64,000 nt of DNA from Syntrophomonas sp. DTU019 (GTDB lineage: Bacteria; Bacillota; Syntrophomonadia; Syntrophomonadales; Syntrophomonadaceae): positions 1,070,803 through 1,134,802 of the forward strand of contig CAJYDM010000001.1 in NCBI GenBank assembly GCA_913757435.1, given 5' to 3'. Each line of letters starts with the position of its first letter. The first letter of the stretch is position 1. Made by a program: the position numbers and the translations under genes. Below the pieces are notes generated by a model. The model did no database searches. It was not told the origin of the DNA and saw only the letters and a program-made list of their open reading frames with translations. Below, one piece after another: positions 1 through 9,340 of the stretch.

Positions 1-1
1 G

Positions 2-394
2 ATGTTTGCACATAGCTATGTTGACGCGGAAACCATCAAAGCGGCTGACAAGGTTATTGTCATCGCCGAGGAAATGGTCCCCGATTCCTACCTCCGCCAG
101 GAGCCTGATAGGAATATAGCCGCAGGGCATGCCATCGACTATGTTGTTGTACAACCGTGGGCGGCTCACCCGACCGGATCACAGTACTTCTATGATGTTG
201 ATGCTGATTTTATCAGGAACTTCTATCAAGCCTCCAAGAGTAAAGAATCTTATGACAAGTGGGCTCAAGAATGGATCTTCGGGGTGGCTGATCATGAGGA
301 ATATGTTGAAAAATTGGGCGTCAACCGCTTGACGAAGCTGAAAGCCAACTCAGTCTTAGGCTACTCAACATCGGTGAAAAGGGGGACGAGATAG
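2..394 (+). CDS. CoA-transferase family I, subunit A (C-terminal part)
   Basis: This is the C-terminal 130 residues of a glutaconate CoA-transferase-like A subunit. The family is usually about 320 residues, so the gene starts before the window and the ATG at base 2 is internal. The fragment carries the stretch where the family recognises its acyl group (AIDYVVVQPWAAHPTGSQ, residues 45-62) and a helical tail. The stop is directly followed by the ATG of the B subunit, so the two are translationally coupled and should form the A/B heteromer that moves CoA between carboxylic acids. The substrate cannot be read from this fragment. The family call is firm; glutaconate itself is only a family label. 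Confidence 0.85.
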   Translation: MFAHSYVDAETIKAADKVIVIAEEMVPDSYLRQEPDRNIAAGHAIDYVVVQPWAAHPTGSQYFYDVDADFIRNFYQASKSKESYDKWAQEWIFGVADHEEYVEKLGVNRLTKLKANSVLGYSTSVKRGTR

Positions 395-1195
395 ATGGCG
401 AAAAACTATGCTACCGATTACAAAGGAGTTGACCTTCTAGCAGTTGCAGCCGCCAGAGAGGTAAATGATGGCGACGTAGTTTTTGCTGGCACTGGCCTCC
501 CTATGCTAGCTATCTTGCTGGCTCAGGTCAATCATGCCCCTAATGCAGTATGCATCTATGAAGCAGGTACTGTTGACGGCAGGGCTTTGGATTTACCCAC
601 ATCAGTGGGCGACTCCCGTTGTGCCTGGCAGGCTTCGATCGCAGCCGGTTTGACTGAGACCTTTTACGGTCAGCTGCATTGCGGTTATGTAGATCTGGGC
701 TTTTTAGGCGGCGCCGAGATTGACAAATACGGCAACGTCAATACCACCGTAGTGGGTGATTATTCGGCGCCCAGCAAGCGTTTCACCGGCAGCGGCGGCA
801 ATCCGGATATTAACTCCTACGCCAAGCGGACCGTTTTTATCATGGTTCAGGAAAAGCGCCGGTTTAAGGAACATGTGGATTACATTACTTCCCCGGGATG
901 GAGGATTCCCAAATGGCCTTCCGGCGAATATGTGCACCGCCGGGAAGTCTACGGCAAGTTCTACCAGGGAGGCCCCAGTGCGGTAATCACCAATATGGGC
1001 GTGTTCCGTTTTGATGATGAGGGCATCATGTATCTGGATACCGTTCATCCCGGATTCACCGCCGAGCAAGTCAAAGACAACTGCCTCTTTGACCTGAATA
1101 TTTCCCGCTGCAAAGGTGAAACCGAAAGACCCACCGTGGAAGAAATTGACCTGCTTTACAAGCGGGTGGACCCGGAAGGTATCTTCCTTCCCTAG
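395..1195 (+). CDS. CoA-transferase family I, subunit B
   Basis: The 266-residue product matches the usual length of GctB-like beta subunits. In this family the catalytic glutamate, which forms the glutamyl-CoA thioester, lies in the B subunit; the EAGTVDG motif near residue 55 is the likely site. Glycine-rich segments follow (GFLGGAEIDKYGN, FTGSGG). The gene starts at the base after the subunit A stop and ends just before a strong terminator, so it closes its operon. With the nearby 3-hydroxybutyryl-CoA dehydrogenase it fits short-chain acyl-CoA or dicarboxylate metabolism, although the substrate is not determined. Confidence 0.87.
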   Translation: MAKNYATDYKGVDLLAVAAAREVNDGDVVFAGTGLPMLAILLAQVNHAPNAVCIYEAGTVDGRALDLPTSVGDSRCAWQASIAAGLTETFYGQLHCGYVDLGFLGGAEIDKYGNVNTTVVGDYSAPSKRFTGSGGNPDINSYAKRTVFIMVQEKRRFKEHVDYITSPGWRIPKWPSGEYVHRREVYGKFYQGGPSAVITNMGVFRFDDEGIMYLDTVHPGFTAEQVKDNCLFDLNISRCKGETERPTVEEIDLLYKRVDPEGIFLP

Positions 1196-1217
1196 ACCTC
1201 GCAGCAATTACACATAG

Positions 1218-1247
1218 AGGGGCTATTCCTCCCGGAATAGCCCCTTT
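1218..1247 (+). terminator. Rho-independent terminator after CoA-transferase genes
   Basis: A perfect 11-bp stem (1219-1229 with 1234-1244) closes a TCCC loop and is followed by TTT. It lies 24 bases after the CoA-transferase B stop and should end that operon. Confidence 0.85.
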
Positions 1248-1254
1248 ACCATTT

Positions 1255-1280
1255 AATAGGTGCCAGGCCAGGCACCTATT
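1255..1280. repeat. Perfect 10-bp palindrome built on AGGTGCC/GGCACCT
   Basis: Arms 1255-1264 (AATAGGTGCC) and 1271-1280 (GGCACCTATT) pair perfectly around a 6-base loop. There is no T-run after it and it follows a complete terminator, so it looks like a small dispersed palindrome rather than a second terminator. It sits directly upstream of the YbaK-type gene. Confidence 0.6.
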
Positions 1281-1327
1281 GAGTTATAATTAAACAAGTT
1301 TAGCAATAAAGGAGTCCGAGTTTAAAC

Positions 1328-1798
1328 ATGTCTGCAATTGAAAAGGTCAAAGAGTATCTTTACAGCAAAGATCCGACGGTTAAAGTGATTGAATTCGAAC
1401 AGGATACCAGCACTTCATATCTGGCTGCCCAGGCCTTGGGTACAGAGGTGGCTCAGATCGCCAAGTCCATTTTGCTGAAGGACAAGAAAGGCGAATACCT
1501 GCTGGTAGTGTCGACCGGTGATGCCCGCATCGACAATAAAAAGGTCAAACAGATAAGCTCTTCTCGCTTGAGGATGGCCTCAGCCGAGGAGGTCCTGGAA
1601 GTTACCGGTTTTCCTATTGGCGGGGTATGTCCTTTTGCCATGAAGTCAGATGTTCCTATTTATCTGGATGACAGCCTGAAACGCTTCCCGGTAGTATATG
1701 CCGCTGCTGGAACGCCTAATACCGCAGTGCCGGTAAGCTTTGAGCAGCTCACTGCCATTACCGGGGGAACCTGGTGTGATGTAACCATGGTGCCATAG
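1328..1798 (+). CDS. YbaK/EbsC-type aminoacyl-tRNA deacylase
   Basis: The 156-residue protein is a stand-alone YbaK/ProX-type editing domain, a family that hydrolyses mischarged tRNAs such as Cys-tRNA(Pro). Visible family features are the early AQALGTEVAQIAKSILL helix with its conserved lysine, the central GDARIDNKKVKQ segment and the GGVCPFA motif near residue 98, all lining the substrate pocket. Length matches the family. An AAAGGAG ribosome site precedes the ATG. The dnaE start lies about 20 bases downstream, so the two are probably co-transcribed. Which tRNA it edits is unknown; some relatives prefer other aminoacyl groups. Confidence 0.88.
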   Translation: MSAIEKVKEYLYSKDPTVKVIEFEQDTSTSYLAAQALGTEVAQIAKSILLKDKKGEYLLVVSTGDARIDNKKVKQISSSRLRMASAEEVLEVTGFPIGGVCPFAMKSDVPIYLDDSLKRFPVVYAAAGTPNTAVPVSFEQLTAITGGTWCDVTMVP

Positions 1799-1819
1799 AC
1801 GATGGCGGGGAAAATAAAC

Positions 1820-4800
1820 ATGCCCGATTTCGTTCACCTGCACAATCATACCGAATACAGTCTATTAGACGGAGCCTGCCGTATCAAGGACCTGGTAGCT
1901 CGGGCCAAAGAGCTGGAAATGCCGGCCCTGGCGATTACCGACCACGGGGTTTTATACGGAGCCGTGGATTTCTATCGTGAGGCTAAAAGGCAGGGTATCA
2001 AGCCAATTATCGGCTGTGAGGTCTATGTCGCACCGCGCAGTCGTTTGGACCGGGAAGCCCGTCTCGATTCCAGCCAGTATCATCTGGTATTGCTGTGCCA
2101 GAACGAAACCGGCTACCGCAACCTGACGCAGCTAGTTACCCGAGCCTATATAGAAGGATTTTATTACAAACCCCGGGTTGACCACGAACTGTTGCAGCAA
2201 TACAGTCAGGGCTTGATCGCCATGTCCGCCTGCGTAGGCGGAGAGATCCCGCAGTTGATCTTAGCGGGGCGCGAGCAAGAAGCATTAGAATTGGCTCTCC
2301 GCTATGAATCCTGGTTTGGTCCTGGCAACTTCTACCTGGAGATGCAGAACCATGGCATGCCGGAGGAAATCGTGGTAAACCGGGCCCTGGCACAGATCAG
2401 CAGTGTAACCGGTATACCTTTGGTGGCCACCAATGACCTGCATTATATTCATAAAAAGGACGCAGAGGTGCAGGATGTCTTGCTGTGCATTCAGACCGGG
2501 ACGGTTATCGATGATGAACAGCGCATGCGCTTTTCAGGCAGCGAATTCTACTTAAAAACTCCTCAGGAAATGGCGGAATTATTTCGGGAGCATAACGATG
2601 CTGTGGCCAATACTGTGCTGATTGCAGAGCGCTGCAACTTCGACTTTGACTTTGGAACTTTTCATCTTCCTTATTATAATATCCCCGACGGTTCGACTCC
2701 GGAAGAGCACCTGACTGCTTTGAGCCGGGAGCGTTTCCACAAGCGCTATCCTGCCCCCACCCCGGAAGCGGTGGAACGGTTGGAGTATGAGCTAAAAGTA
2801 ATTAATGATATGGGCTTTGCCGCCTATTTTCTCATTGTGCAGGATTTGGTCAACTGGGCTAAAGCCAATCAGGTGCCGGTCGGTCCTGGCCGGGGTTCAG
2901 CGGCAGGAAGCCTGGTTTCATATGTACTGGGTATTACTACCATCGATCCTCTGGCCTATGATTTGTTGTTCGAGCGCTTTCTCAACCCCGAGCGGGTCAG
3001 TATGCCGGATATCGACATAGACTTCTGCTTCGAAAAAAGGGACCGGGTGATCGGTTATATCGTAGAAAAATATGGGGTCGACAAGGTGGCGCAGATCATA
3101 ACCTTTGGCACCATGGCCGCCCGCGCCGCCATCCGCGATGTGGGTCGAGCCTTGAATATTCCGTATGCCGAAGTGGACAAGATAGCCAAAATGATTCCTG
3201 CGGAACTGGGAGTCACCATTGATCGGGCTTTGCAGATGTCCTCAGAATTAATTAAGGCTTACCAGAGCGACTATCATGCACAGCAGATCATTGATACCGC
3301 CAGAGCTCTGGAAGGGATGCCCCGGCATGCTTCCATACATGCCGCCGGGGTAGTGATAGGCAAAGAAAGCCTGAACACTCTCTTACCGCTGCAAAAAACC
3401 CCTGAAGGCCATATTGTTACCCAATACACCAAGGAAACAGTAGAAGATATCGGGCTGTTAAAAATGGATATTCTCGGTTTGCGTACCCTGACAGTAATAG
3501 ACCGGGCTGTGCAAATAATCAAACACACCCGCGGAATTGAACTGGATATGGATAGCCTACCCCTGGATGATGTACAGGTGTACCGATTGCTATCCCGGGG
3601 GGACACTATTGGGGTGTTCCAATTGGAGAGCGAAGGCTTAAGGCGCATACTGAGAGACCTGGCCCCCAACCGTTTTCAGGACTTAATTGCGGTTATTGCC
3701 CTGTACCGCCCCGGTCCATTGGGCAGTGGCATGGTAGAGGACTTCATCAACTGTAAACACCTGCGTCAAGAGATACAATACCTCGATCCCCGCCTGGAGG
3801 ATATCCTCAAGGAAACCTACGGGGTGATCCTGTATCAGGAGCAGGTCATGCAGATTGCCAGCGACCTGGCCAGTTTTACCATGGGCGAAGCTGATGTCTT
3901 GCGCCGGGCCATGGGAAAGAAAAAACCCGAAGAGATCAAGGCGCAGAGGGAAAAGTTCGTTTCTGGGGCAGTAGCCAATCAAATCGAGCCTGAGGTGGCT
4001 CAGCATCTATTTGACTTGATGGAGAGTTTTGCCGGCTACGGTTTTAACAAAAGCCATTCGGCTGCCTATGCCCTCATTTCCTTTCAGACCGCATATCTTA
4101 AGGCTTATTATCCGGTGGAATTCATGTGCGCATTTCTGACCAGCATCATCGACAGTCAAGACAAAGTGGTCTATTACTTGCGTGAATGCCAGCGCATGGG
4201 TATCAAGATTCTGCCCCCGGACATCAACCAGAGTTTTGAAAACTTTACGGTTACCTCCGGAGGGATCCGTTTCGGACTGGGGGCCATCAAGAACGTGGGA
4301 CTGGGCGCGGTAAAAAGCGTGGTCCGGGTCCGCAAAGAGAGGCCCTTTACCTCGCTGTTCGACTTCTGCAAACGGGTCGACCTGACCCAAATAAACAAAC
4401 GCATGATCGAAAACCTTATTGTGGCGGGGTGTTTTGACAGCGTGGGGATCAGTCGCAAAGGGGCCTTGTCGATAATGGATGAATGTATTGAGATCGCCGC
4501 CCAGATCAAGCTGCAGGATGCCAGTCAGCAGCTATCCCTGTTCGCACCTAAGGACACTATGGTAGAAGAACCTACTCCGGTGGTCAAAGGTGAATTGGAG
4601 GCGCAGGAACGCCTCAACCGCGAAAAGGAGGTGCTGGGCTTCTATGTTTCCGCCAATCCTCTGGATGAATACCGCAGCCTGTTGCCCCTTTTGATAAGTC
4701 ACCAGATTGCCGATCTGCCAGGACTGGGGGATGATTCCTATATCCGTTTGGCTGGTATGGCCTTGAATATGACCCGCCGCACCAGCCGCAAAGGAGACCT

Positions 4801-5203
4801 CTACGCCCAATTCTATCTCGAAGACCTGAGCGGGCGTATCGAGGTGCTGGTTTTCCCCTCAGCTTTGAAACAGAACATGGATATACTGCAGGCTGATACC
4901 CGCTTAGTAATTGAGGGATTTTATGATAATCGTGATGAGACCCCCAAGCTGGTTTTGCGCAAAGCCTTCATCCTGGGGCCCGAGATAAATGAGATGCGTA
5001 TCGGTTTGAGCAGTGAGCAGAATAATGGCACCAAAAGGCAACTTCTGGCTGTTCTTAAACAACATCCGGGCAGCATCCCGGTGGTTCTGGAAATGCCTGG
5101 AAAGAGGATCGTTTTAAACGATGAATTCCGGGTTGAAGCCAATCTGAGTTTTAAGCAGTCCCTGTTGCAGATCAATGGGGTCCGTCATTCGTGGTATGCA
5201 TAG
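1820..5203 (+). CDS. dnaE: DNA polymerase III subunit alpha
   Basis: This is the DnaE1-type replicative polymerase, about 1127 residues. The N-terminal PHP domain opens with HLHNHTEYSLLDG. The PolIIIalpha catalytic core carries GPGRGSAAGSLV and the aspartate motif PDIDIDF near residue 400. A helix-hairpin-helix and an OB-fold nucleic-acid domain (about residues 985-1060, IRLAGM...GRIEVLVFP) follow. An ATG at 1802 is also in frame but has no ribosome site; the ATG at 1820 has GCGGGG about 8 bases upstream and gives the usual N-terminus MPDFVHLH. Low-GC Firmicutes normally also carry PolC, which is not in this window. No damage is seen. Confidence 0.95.
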   Translation: MPDFVHLHNHTEYSLLDGACRIKDLVARAKELEMPALAITDHGVLYGAVDFYREAKRQGIKPIIGCEVYVAPRSRLDREARLDSSQYHLVLLCQNETGYRNLTQLVTRAYIEGFYYKPRVDHELLQQYSQGLIAMSACVGGEIPQLILAGREQEALELALRYESWFGPGNFYLEMQNHGMPEEIVVNRALAQISSVTGIPLVATNDLHYIHKKDAEVQDVLLCIQTGTVIDDEQRMRFSGSEFYLKTPQEMAELFREHNDAVANTVLIAERCNFDFDFGTFHLPYYNIPDGSTPEEHLTALSRERFHKRYPAPTPEAVERLEYELKVINDMGFAAYFLIVQDLVNWAKANQVPVGPGRGSAAGSLVSYVLGITTIDPLAYDLLFERFLNPERVSMPDIDIDFCFEKRDRVIGYIVEKYGVDKVAQIITFGTMAARAAIRDVGRALNIPYAEVDKIAKMIPAELGVTIDRALQMSSELIKAYQSDYHAQQIIDTARALEGMPRHASIHAAGVVIGKESLNTLLPLQKTPEGHIVTQYTKETVEDIGLLKMDILGLRTLTVIDRAVQIIKHTRGIELDMDSLPLDDVQVYRLLSRGDTIGVFQLESEGLRRILRDLAPNRFQDLIAVIALYRPGPLGSGMVEDFINCKHLRQEIQYLDPRLEDILKETYGVILYQEQVMQIASDLASFTMGEADVLRRAMGKKKPEEIKAQREKFVSGAVANQIEPEVAQHLFDLMESFAGYGFNKSHSAAYALISFQTAYLKAYYPVEFMCAFLTSIIDSQDKVVYYLRECQRMGIKILPPDINQSFENFTVTSGGIRFGLGAIKNVGLGAVKSVVRVRKERPFTSLFDFCKRVDLTQINKRMIENLIVAGCFDSVGISRKGALSIMDECIEIAAQIKLQDASQQLSLFAPKDTMVEEPTPVVKGELEAQERLNREKEVLGFYVSANPLDEYRSLLPLLISHQIADLPGLGDDSYIRLAGMALNMTRRTSRKGDLYAQFYLEDLSGRIEVLVFPSALKQNMDILQADTRLVIEGFYDNRDETPKLVLRKAFILGPEINEMRIGLSSEQNNGTKRQLLAVLKQHPGSIPVVLEMPGKRIVLNDEFRVEANLSFKQSLLQINGVRHSWYA

Positions 5204-5539
5204 CTGCTGTAGTTATAAAGGATGTCCCTAATCAGGTGCATGAATGAGAGCAGCATCGGAAAAGACTATATTATCATTATGGCTCTGTAACAGCGCCGCC
5301 CTGATAGTTTGCCAGAGACGGGTTTATGAAAAAAGGTTAAAATATTGCGATTGCAGTCACAGAGCATATAATCAGCAGTCAAGGCTCAGCCTGGGTCAAT
5401 GCCCGGGCCGAAGTGAATCCGCCTTAGCATAGGAGTCTATACCGGAAAGGACAATGTGTCTCACCGCTAAGCGACTCCGGCATTTTCACTTGACTGCTGG
5501 CTTATTGTCTATCCGCAAATGCAGCAAGGGGGGCTCGGC
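5204..5539 (+). other. Intergenic leader between dnaE and pfkA
   Basis: No convincing gene lies in this 336-base stretch; its open frames lack ribosome sites and recognisable sequence. It contains one promoter-like pair (annotated at 5345-5372), which would leave a leader of roughly 160 bases before pfkA. I found no clear terminator for dnaE and no known riboswitch. Confidence 0.5.
5345..5372 (+). promoter_or_regulatory. Candidate sigma-A promoter for pfkA-pyk
   Basis: TTGCGA (5345-5350), a 16-base spacer and a perfect TATAAT (5367-5372) lie about 170 bases before the pfkA start. The -35 box is imperfect, so this is a prediction from spacing and the exact -10 box. Confidence 0.4.
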
Positions 5540-6502
5540 TTGAAGCGAGTGGCCGTATTAACCAGCGGCGGAGATGCACCGGGCATGAATGCCGCCATAA
5601 GGGCGGTAGTTCGATCGGCGATTTACGAGGGTATGGAGGTTTACGGCGTATACCGGGGATTCGAAGGTTTGATGACCGGCCAATACGAGAGACTCTCCCC
5701 CGGTTCGGTGGCGGACATCATTCACCGTGGGGGCACCATCTTGCATACCTCGCGATCCAAGGATTTCATGCAAATGCAGGGGCGGGTCCGGGCTCGGGAG
5801 CATATGGCCCGCTTGAGCATTGACTGCCTGGTGATCATCGGAGGTAATGGCAGCCTGCGGGGCGGGTATGAACTGGCCAGTGAAAGCGACGCCATACAGG
5901 TGATAGGCATTCCTGCCACTATAGATAATGATGTGGTTTACACCCGTTCCATTGGCTTTGATACTGCTGTCAATACTGTTTTGAGTGCCATCAACAATAT
6001 TCGCGACACTGCCACCAGCCACGGGCGGGTTTTTATCATTGAAGTGATGGGCAGAAGATGCGGTGAAATTGCGCTGGCAGCAGGTGTGGGCGGGGGTGCC
6101 GAATCTATCCTGATCCCCGAAATAGAGCCGGATCTCAACCAGGTTATTGAAAAAATCAAGAGTGGGAATGAACGCGGCAAACTGCACAGCATAATCATTG
6201 TGGCCGAAGGGGTTTATCCGGTGATGACGCTTAAGGATGAAATCATGCACGCAACTGGGCGGGATACCCGGGTCAGCATCCTGGGTCATGTACAGCGGGG
6301 GGGTACTCCGACCGCAGTAGACCGGATCCTGGCTTCCTACATGGGCAAGGCCGCCATCGATGCCATAGTTCGTGGCAAGTCCAATGTTATGGTTGCCGGG
6401 CAGGATGACCGCTGTTATACCATTCCTTTGGGAGAGGTCATTAACGGCCACCGAACGCCCGAACTGGGCATGTTTGAGATTGCACGGGTATTATCCACTT
6501 AA
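5540..6502 (+). CDS. pfkA: 6-phosphofructokinase
   Basis: This PfkA-family enzyme phosphorylates fructose 6-phosphate at C1 in glycolysis. The TTG at 5540 is the likely start: AAGGGGGGC (5526-5534) sits at proper spacing and the protein then begins KRVAVLTSGGDAPGMN, giving 320 residues, the usual bacterial length. Motifs include the catalytic TIDND, the MGRRCG sugar-phosphate segment and GHVQRGG near the C-terminus. One residue is odd. Where ATP-dependent enzymes have GGDGS with a magnesium/ATP-binding aspartate, this protein reads GGNGS (codon AAT), and PATIDND replaces the usual PGTIDND. It lies 28 bases before pyk, forming a glycolytic pair. The family is certain; phosphodonor preference is open. 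Confidence 0.9.
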   Translation: MKRVAVLTSGGDAPGMNAAIRAVVRSAIYEGMEVYGVYRGFEGLMTGQYERLSPGSVADIIHRGGTILHTSRSKDFMQMQGRVRAREHMARLSIDCLVIIGGNGSLRGGYELASESDAIQVIGIPATIDNDVVYTRSIGFDTAVNTVLSAINNIRDTATSHGRVFIIEVMGRRCGEIALAAGVGGGAESILIPEIEPDLNQVIEKIKSGNERGKLHSIIIVAEGVYPVMTLKDEIMHATGRDTRVSILGHVQRGGTPTAVDRILASYMGKAAIDAIVRGKSNVMVAGQDDRCYTIPLGEVINGHRTPELGMFEIARVLST

Positions 6503-6530
6503 AAGGTAGATTAGCAAGGGAGGCTGATCA

Positions 6531-8279
6531 ATGCGCAAAACAAAAATCATCTGCACCATCGGTCCGTCCAGTGAACCGGTAGAGGTGCTGCAAAAAATGA
6601 TTAAAATGGGCATGAATGTAGCCCGGCTCAATTTCTCCCATGGCACTCACGCAGAACATAAGCAGCGGGTGGAAAACATCCGTAAAGCGATGCAGGTTTC
6701 GCAGGAACCCCTGTCTATAATGTTAGATACCAAAGGCCCGGAGATCCGCACCGGCACACTGCAAAAAGGCAAGGTGACTCTCAAGGCCGGGGATCAGTTC
6801 ACCCTTACCACCGATCCGGTGCCAGGCGATGAAAACCGGGTCAATATAAGCTACGCACATCTTCCCGCGGAAATAAAGCTGGGGGATTGCATTCTGCTGG
6901 CTGACGGCTTGATCAGTCTGCAAGTAGAGAGAACCACGGAGACTGATATCATCTGCCGGGTAATGAATGGCGGCGAGTTGGGAGAGCGCAAAGGTATAAA
7001 TGTGCCCGGGGTCAGGGTCAATTTGCCCTTTTTAAGCGAAAAAGATAAGCAGGATATCGGCTTCGCCATACAGCACAAATTGGATTTCATTGCGGCTTCA
7101 TTCGTGCGTTCGGCCGATGATATCCTGGAGATCAGGCGCATACTGGAGGAAAATCATGCCGACCTCGATATCATTGCCAAAATCGAGAGCCAAGAAGGGG
7201 TCGACAATCTGGAGGAGATCATTCGCGTGGCGGAGGGAGTAATGGTGGCTCGAGGCGATCTGGGCGTGGAAATCCCCGCCGAAGAAGTGCCTCTGGTGCA
7301 GAAGAAGATTATCAGACAGTGCATCGCTGCAGGAAAAACCGTCATCATTGCAACTCAGATGCTGGAATCCATGATTAATAACCCTCGTCCTACCAGGGCC
7401 GAGGTCTCAGACGTAGCCAACGCTATCTTCGATGGGGCCGATGCTATTATGCTATCCGGTGAAACCGCCGCCGGTAAGTATCCGGTACAGGTGGTCGAAA
7501 CCATGGCTAGAATCGCCCGTCGTGCGGAAGATGTTTTGCCTTATGAGGATTTCCTGCGTGAAAAGCGCTTCCTAGGTACATCGACCGTGGCCGATGCCAT
7601 CAGTTACGCCACCTGTACTACAGCCATGAACCTCGATGCTTCTGCCATAGTGAGCGCCACTCATACCGGTCACACCGCCCGCCTTATTGCCAAATACCGG
7701 CCGCAGGCCAACATTGTTGCAGCCACCCCAAAGCGGCGCATCTTACAGAAGCTGACCATGGTTTGGGGTGTGAGCCCGGTGTTGATTGAGGGCAGCGCCA
7801 ATACGGATGAGCTGTTTGAACAGTCGGTGCAGGCTGCCCTGCAGTGCGGCCACATCAAACATGGCGACCTGGTAGTCTTGACCGCCGGCATACCAGCCGG
7901 CACCCCTGGCGGCACCAATCTCCTCAAAGTTTATGTAGTGGGAGACGTAATAGCTTCAGGAACCGGTATTGGTCATGAACCGGTCACGGGAAGAGCGGTG
8001 GTGATTAAAGGTGACCGCGACCTGCAAAGGCTGGTGGAAGGCGATATCGCTGTCATGAGTAGTGCCGACAGAAGCCTGGCGCCCTATCTGGATAAAATAA
8101 AGGCGATGATAACCGAAGCCGGAGGCCTCACTTCTGATGCCGCCATAATAGGTCTGAATAACAATATACCAGTAGTAGTCGGGGTGCGGGATGCCACCAG
8201 GCTTTTGGAAGACGGCATGATCATAACTGTGGACACCCCCCGGGGCGCAATTTACCGCGGCTTTGCCCGGGTAAAATAA
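6531..8279 (+). CDS. pyk: Pyruvate kinase with C-terminal PEP-utiliser-like domain
   Basis: The 582-residue enzyme converts phosphoenolpyruvate and ADP to pyruvate and ATP. Landmarks are the N-terminal RKTKIICTIGPSS, MLDTKGPEIRTG, the catalytic-lysine segment IAKIESQEGVDNLEEI near residue 220 and the MVARGDLGVEIP motif. An allosteric domain follows to about residue 475. The last 100 residues (GHEPVTGRAV...GGLTSDAAI...TPRGAIYRG) are the extra domain found in Bacillus-type pyruvate kinases, related to the phosphohistidine domain of PEP synthase but with TSDAA at the usual TSHAA position. AGGGAGG precedes the ATG. It probably shares a transcript with pfkA. Confidence 0.95.
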   Translation: MRKTKIICTIGPSSEPVEVLQKMIKMGMNVARLNFSHGTHAEHKQRVENIRKAMQVSQEPLSIMLDTKGPEIRTGTLQKGKVTLKAGDQFTLTTDPVPGDENRVNISYAHLPAEIKLGDCILLADGLISLQVERTTETDIICRVMNGGELGERKGINVPGVRVNLPFLSEKDKQDIGFAIQHKLDFIAASFVRSADDILEIRRILEENHADLDIIAKIESQEGVDNLEEIIRVAEGVMVARGDLGVEIPAEEVPLVQKKIIRQCIAAGKTVIIATQMLESMINNPRPTRAEVSDVANAIFDGADAIMLSGETAAGKYPVQVVETMARIARRAEDVLPYEDFLREKRFLGTSTVADAISYATCTTAMNLDASAIVSATHTGHTARLIAKYRPQANIVAATPKRRILQKLTMVWGVSPVLIEGSANTDELFEQSVQAALQCGHIKHGDLVVLTAGIPAGTPGGTNLLKVYVVGDVIASGTGIGHEPVTGRAVVIKGDRDLQRLVEGDIAVMSSADRSLAPYLDKIKAMITEAGGLTSDAAIIGLNNNIPVVVGVRDATRLLEDGMIITVDTPRGAIYRGFARVK

Positions 8280-8415
8280 CACCTTTGACATTTTCTAACC
8301 ATAATTCCTTCCAGGCTTCATTTGTGAAAAAATTTTCATTAAGAAGGATTTTGCGGAAGCTATGTAGAAGGAGATATCACGCCAAAAATATATATATATT
8401 AGGAGGGAATTGGGA

Positions 8416-9255
8416 ATGAAGATTATGGTATTGGGTGCTGGGACAATGGGTGCCGGTATTGTGCAGACTGCCGCTCAGGCTGGTCACACAGTAGTCGTGC
8501 GCGACATCAAACAGGAATTCGTTGACAGAGGCATAGCCGGCATTGACAAACTGTTGGGCAAAAACGTAGATAAAGGCAAAATGAGCGCAGAAGACAAAGC
8601 TGCGGTTATGGGCAGAATCAGTGGCACAGTAGACATGGCTGCCGCAGCCGATTGCGATCTGGTTATCGAGGCCGCTCTGGAAGTCATGGACATCAAGAAA
8701 GCCATCTTCAAAGAACTGGACGAGATCTGCAAGCCCGAATGCATTCTGGCCACCAACACTTCCGCGCTGAGCGTGACTGAAATCGCTGCCGCCACTGGAA
8801 GAGCCGACAAAGTCATCGGCATGCACTTCTTCAATCCGGTGCCAGCCATGAAACTGGTTGAAATCATCCGCGGCGCCAACACCAGCCAAGAAACCTTTGA
8901 CGCCATCAAAGACCTCTCCGTGCAGATGGGCAAAGCCCCGGTGGAAATCAATGAAGCCCCTGGCTTTGTGGTTAACCGCCTCTTGATCCCCATGCTGAAC
9001 GAAGGTATGTATGCCTTAATGGAAGGCGTAGCCAATGAAGCCGATATCGACACCTCCATGAAGTTTGGTGCCGGGCATCCCATGGGACCGCTGGCATTGG
9101 CTGACATGATCGGTCTGGATATCTGCCTGAAGATTATGGAAACCCTTTACAAAGAATTTGGCGATCCCAAATATCGCCCCTGCCCGCTGTTGGTCAAATA
9201 CGTCCGTGCAGGCAAACTGGGCCGCAAGACCGGCGAAGGATTCTTCAAATATTAG
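8416..9255 (+). CDS. 3-hydroxybutyryl-CoA dehydrogenase
   Basis: The 279-residue protein has the NAD-binding Rossmann fold at its start ([14 protein letters not shown]), the catalytic motif [15 protein letters not shown] near residue 140 with the conserved histidine, and the C-terminal 3HCDH domain with [14 protein letters not shown]. It oxidises or reduces 3-hydroxyacyl-CoA of short chain length and works in butyrate formation or butyrate oxidation. Length fits single-function Hbd, without a fused hydratase. The start at 8416 follows AGGAGGG by 8 bases; an upstream TTG in frame is less likely. A strong terminator follows, and no thiolase or crotonase lies next to it here, so it is a single-gene unit. 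Confidence 0.94.
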   Translation: MKIMVLGAGTMGAGIVQTAAQAGHTVVVRDIKQEFVDRGIAGIDKLLGKNVDKGKMSAEDKAAVMGRISGTVDMAAAADCDLVIEAALEVMDIKKAIFKELDEICKPECILATNTSALSVTEIAAATGRADKVIGMHFFNPVPAMKLVEIIRGANTSQETFDAIKDLSVQMGKAPVEINEAPGFVVNRLLIPMLNEGMYALMEGVANEADIDTSMKFGAGHPMGPLALADMIGLDICLKIMETLYKEFGDPKYRPCPLLVKYVRAGKLGRKTGEGFFKY

Positions 9256-9280
9256 AATCCATACATCCAGAAAACATCAG

Positions 9281-9315
9281 GAGGCTGCCTCAAATGGGCA
9301 GCCTCTTTTATATTT
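9281..9315 (+). terminator. Rho-independent terminator after hbd
   Basis: A perfect 9-bp stem, GAGGCTGCC (9281-9289) with GGCAGCCTC (9297-9305), is followed by TTTTATATTT. It ends the 3-hydroxybutyryl-CoA dehydrogenase transcript. Confidence 0.9.
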
Positions 9316-9340
9316 CGTTTATGCGAAAAAGGCCGGAAAA

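Noticed and set aside
704..1207. Long open frame on the minus strand opposite the CoA-transferase B gene
   Set aside because: It is a shadow of a well-recognised gene, with no ribosome site and no recognisable domains.
5558..6451. 297-codon minus-strand frame opposite pfkA
   Set aside because: Its length reflects codon bias of pfkA on the other strand; the sequence has no family features.
8285..8313. Perfect TTGACA upstream of hbd
   Set aside because: No acceptable -10 box lies 15-19 bases downstream, so it was not called a promoter.
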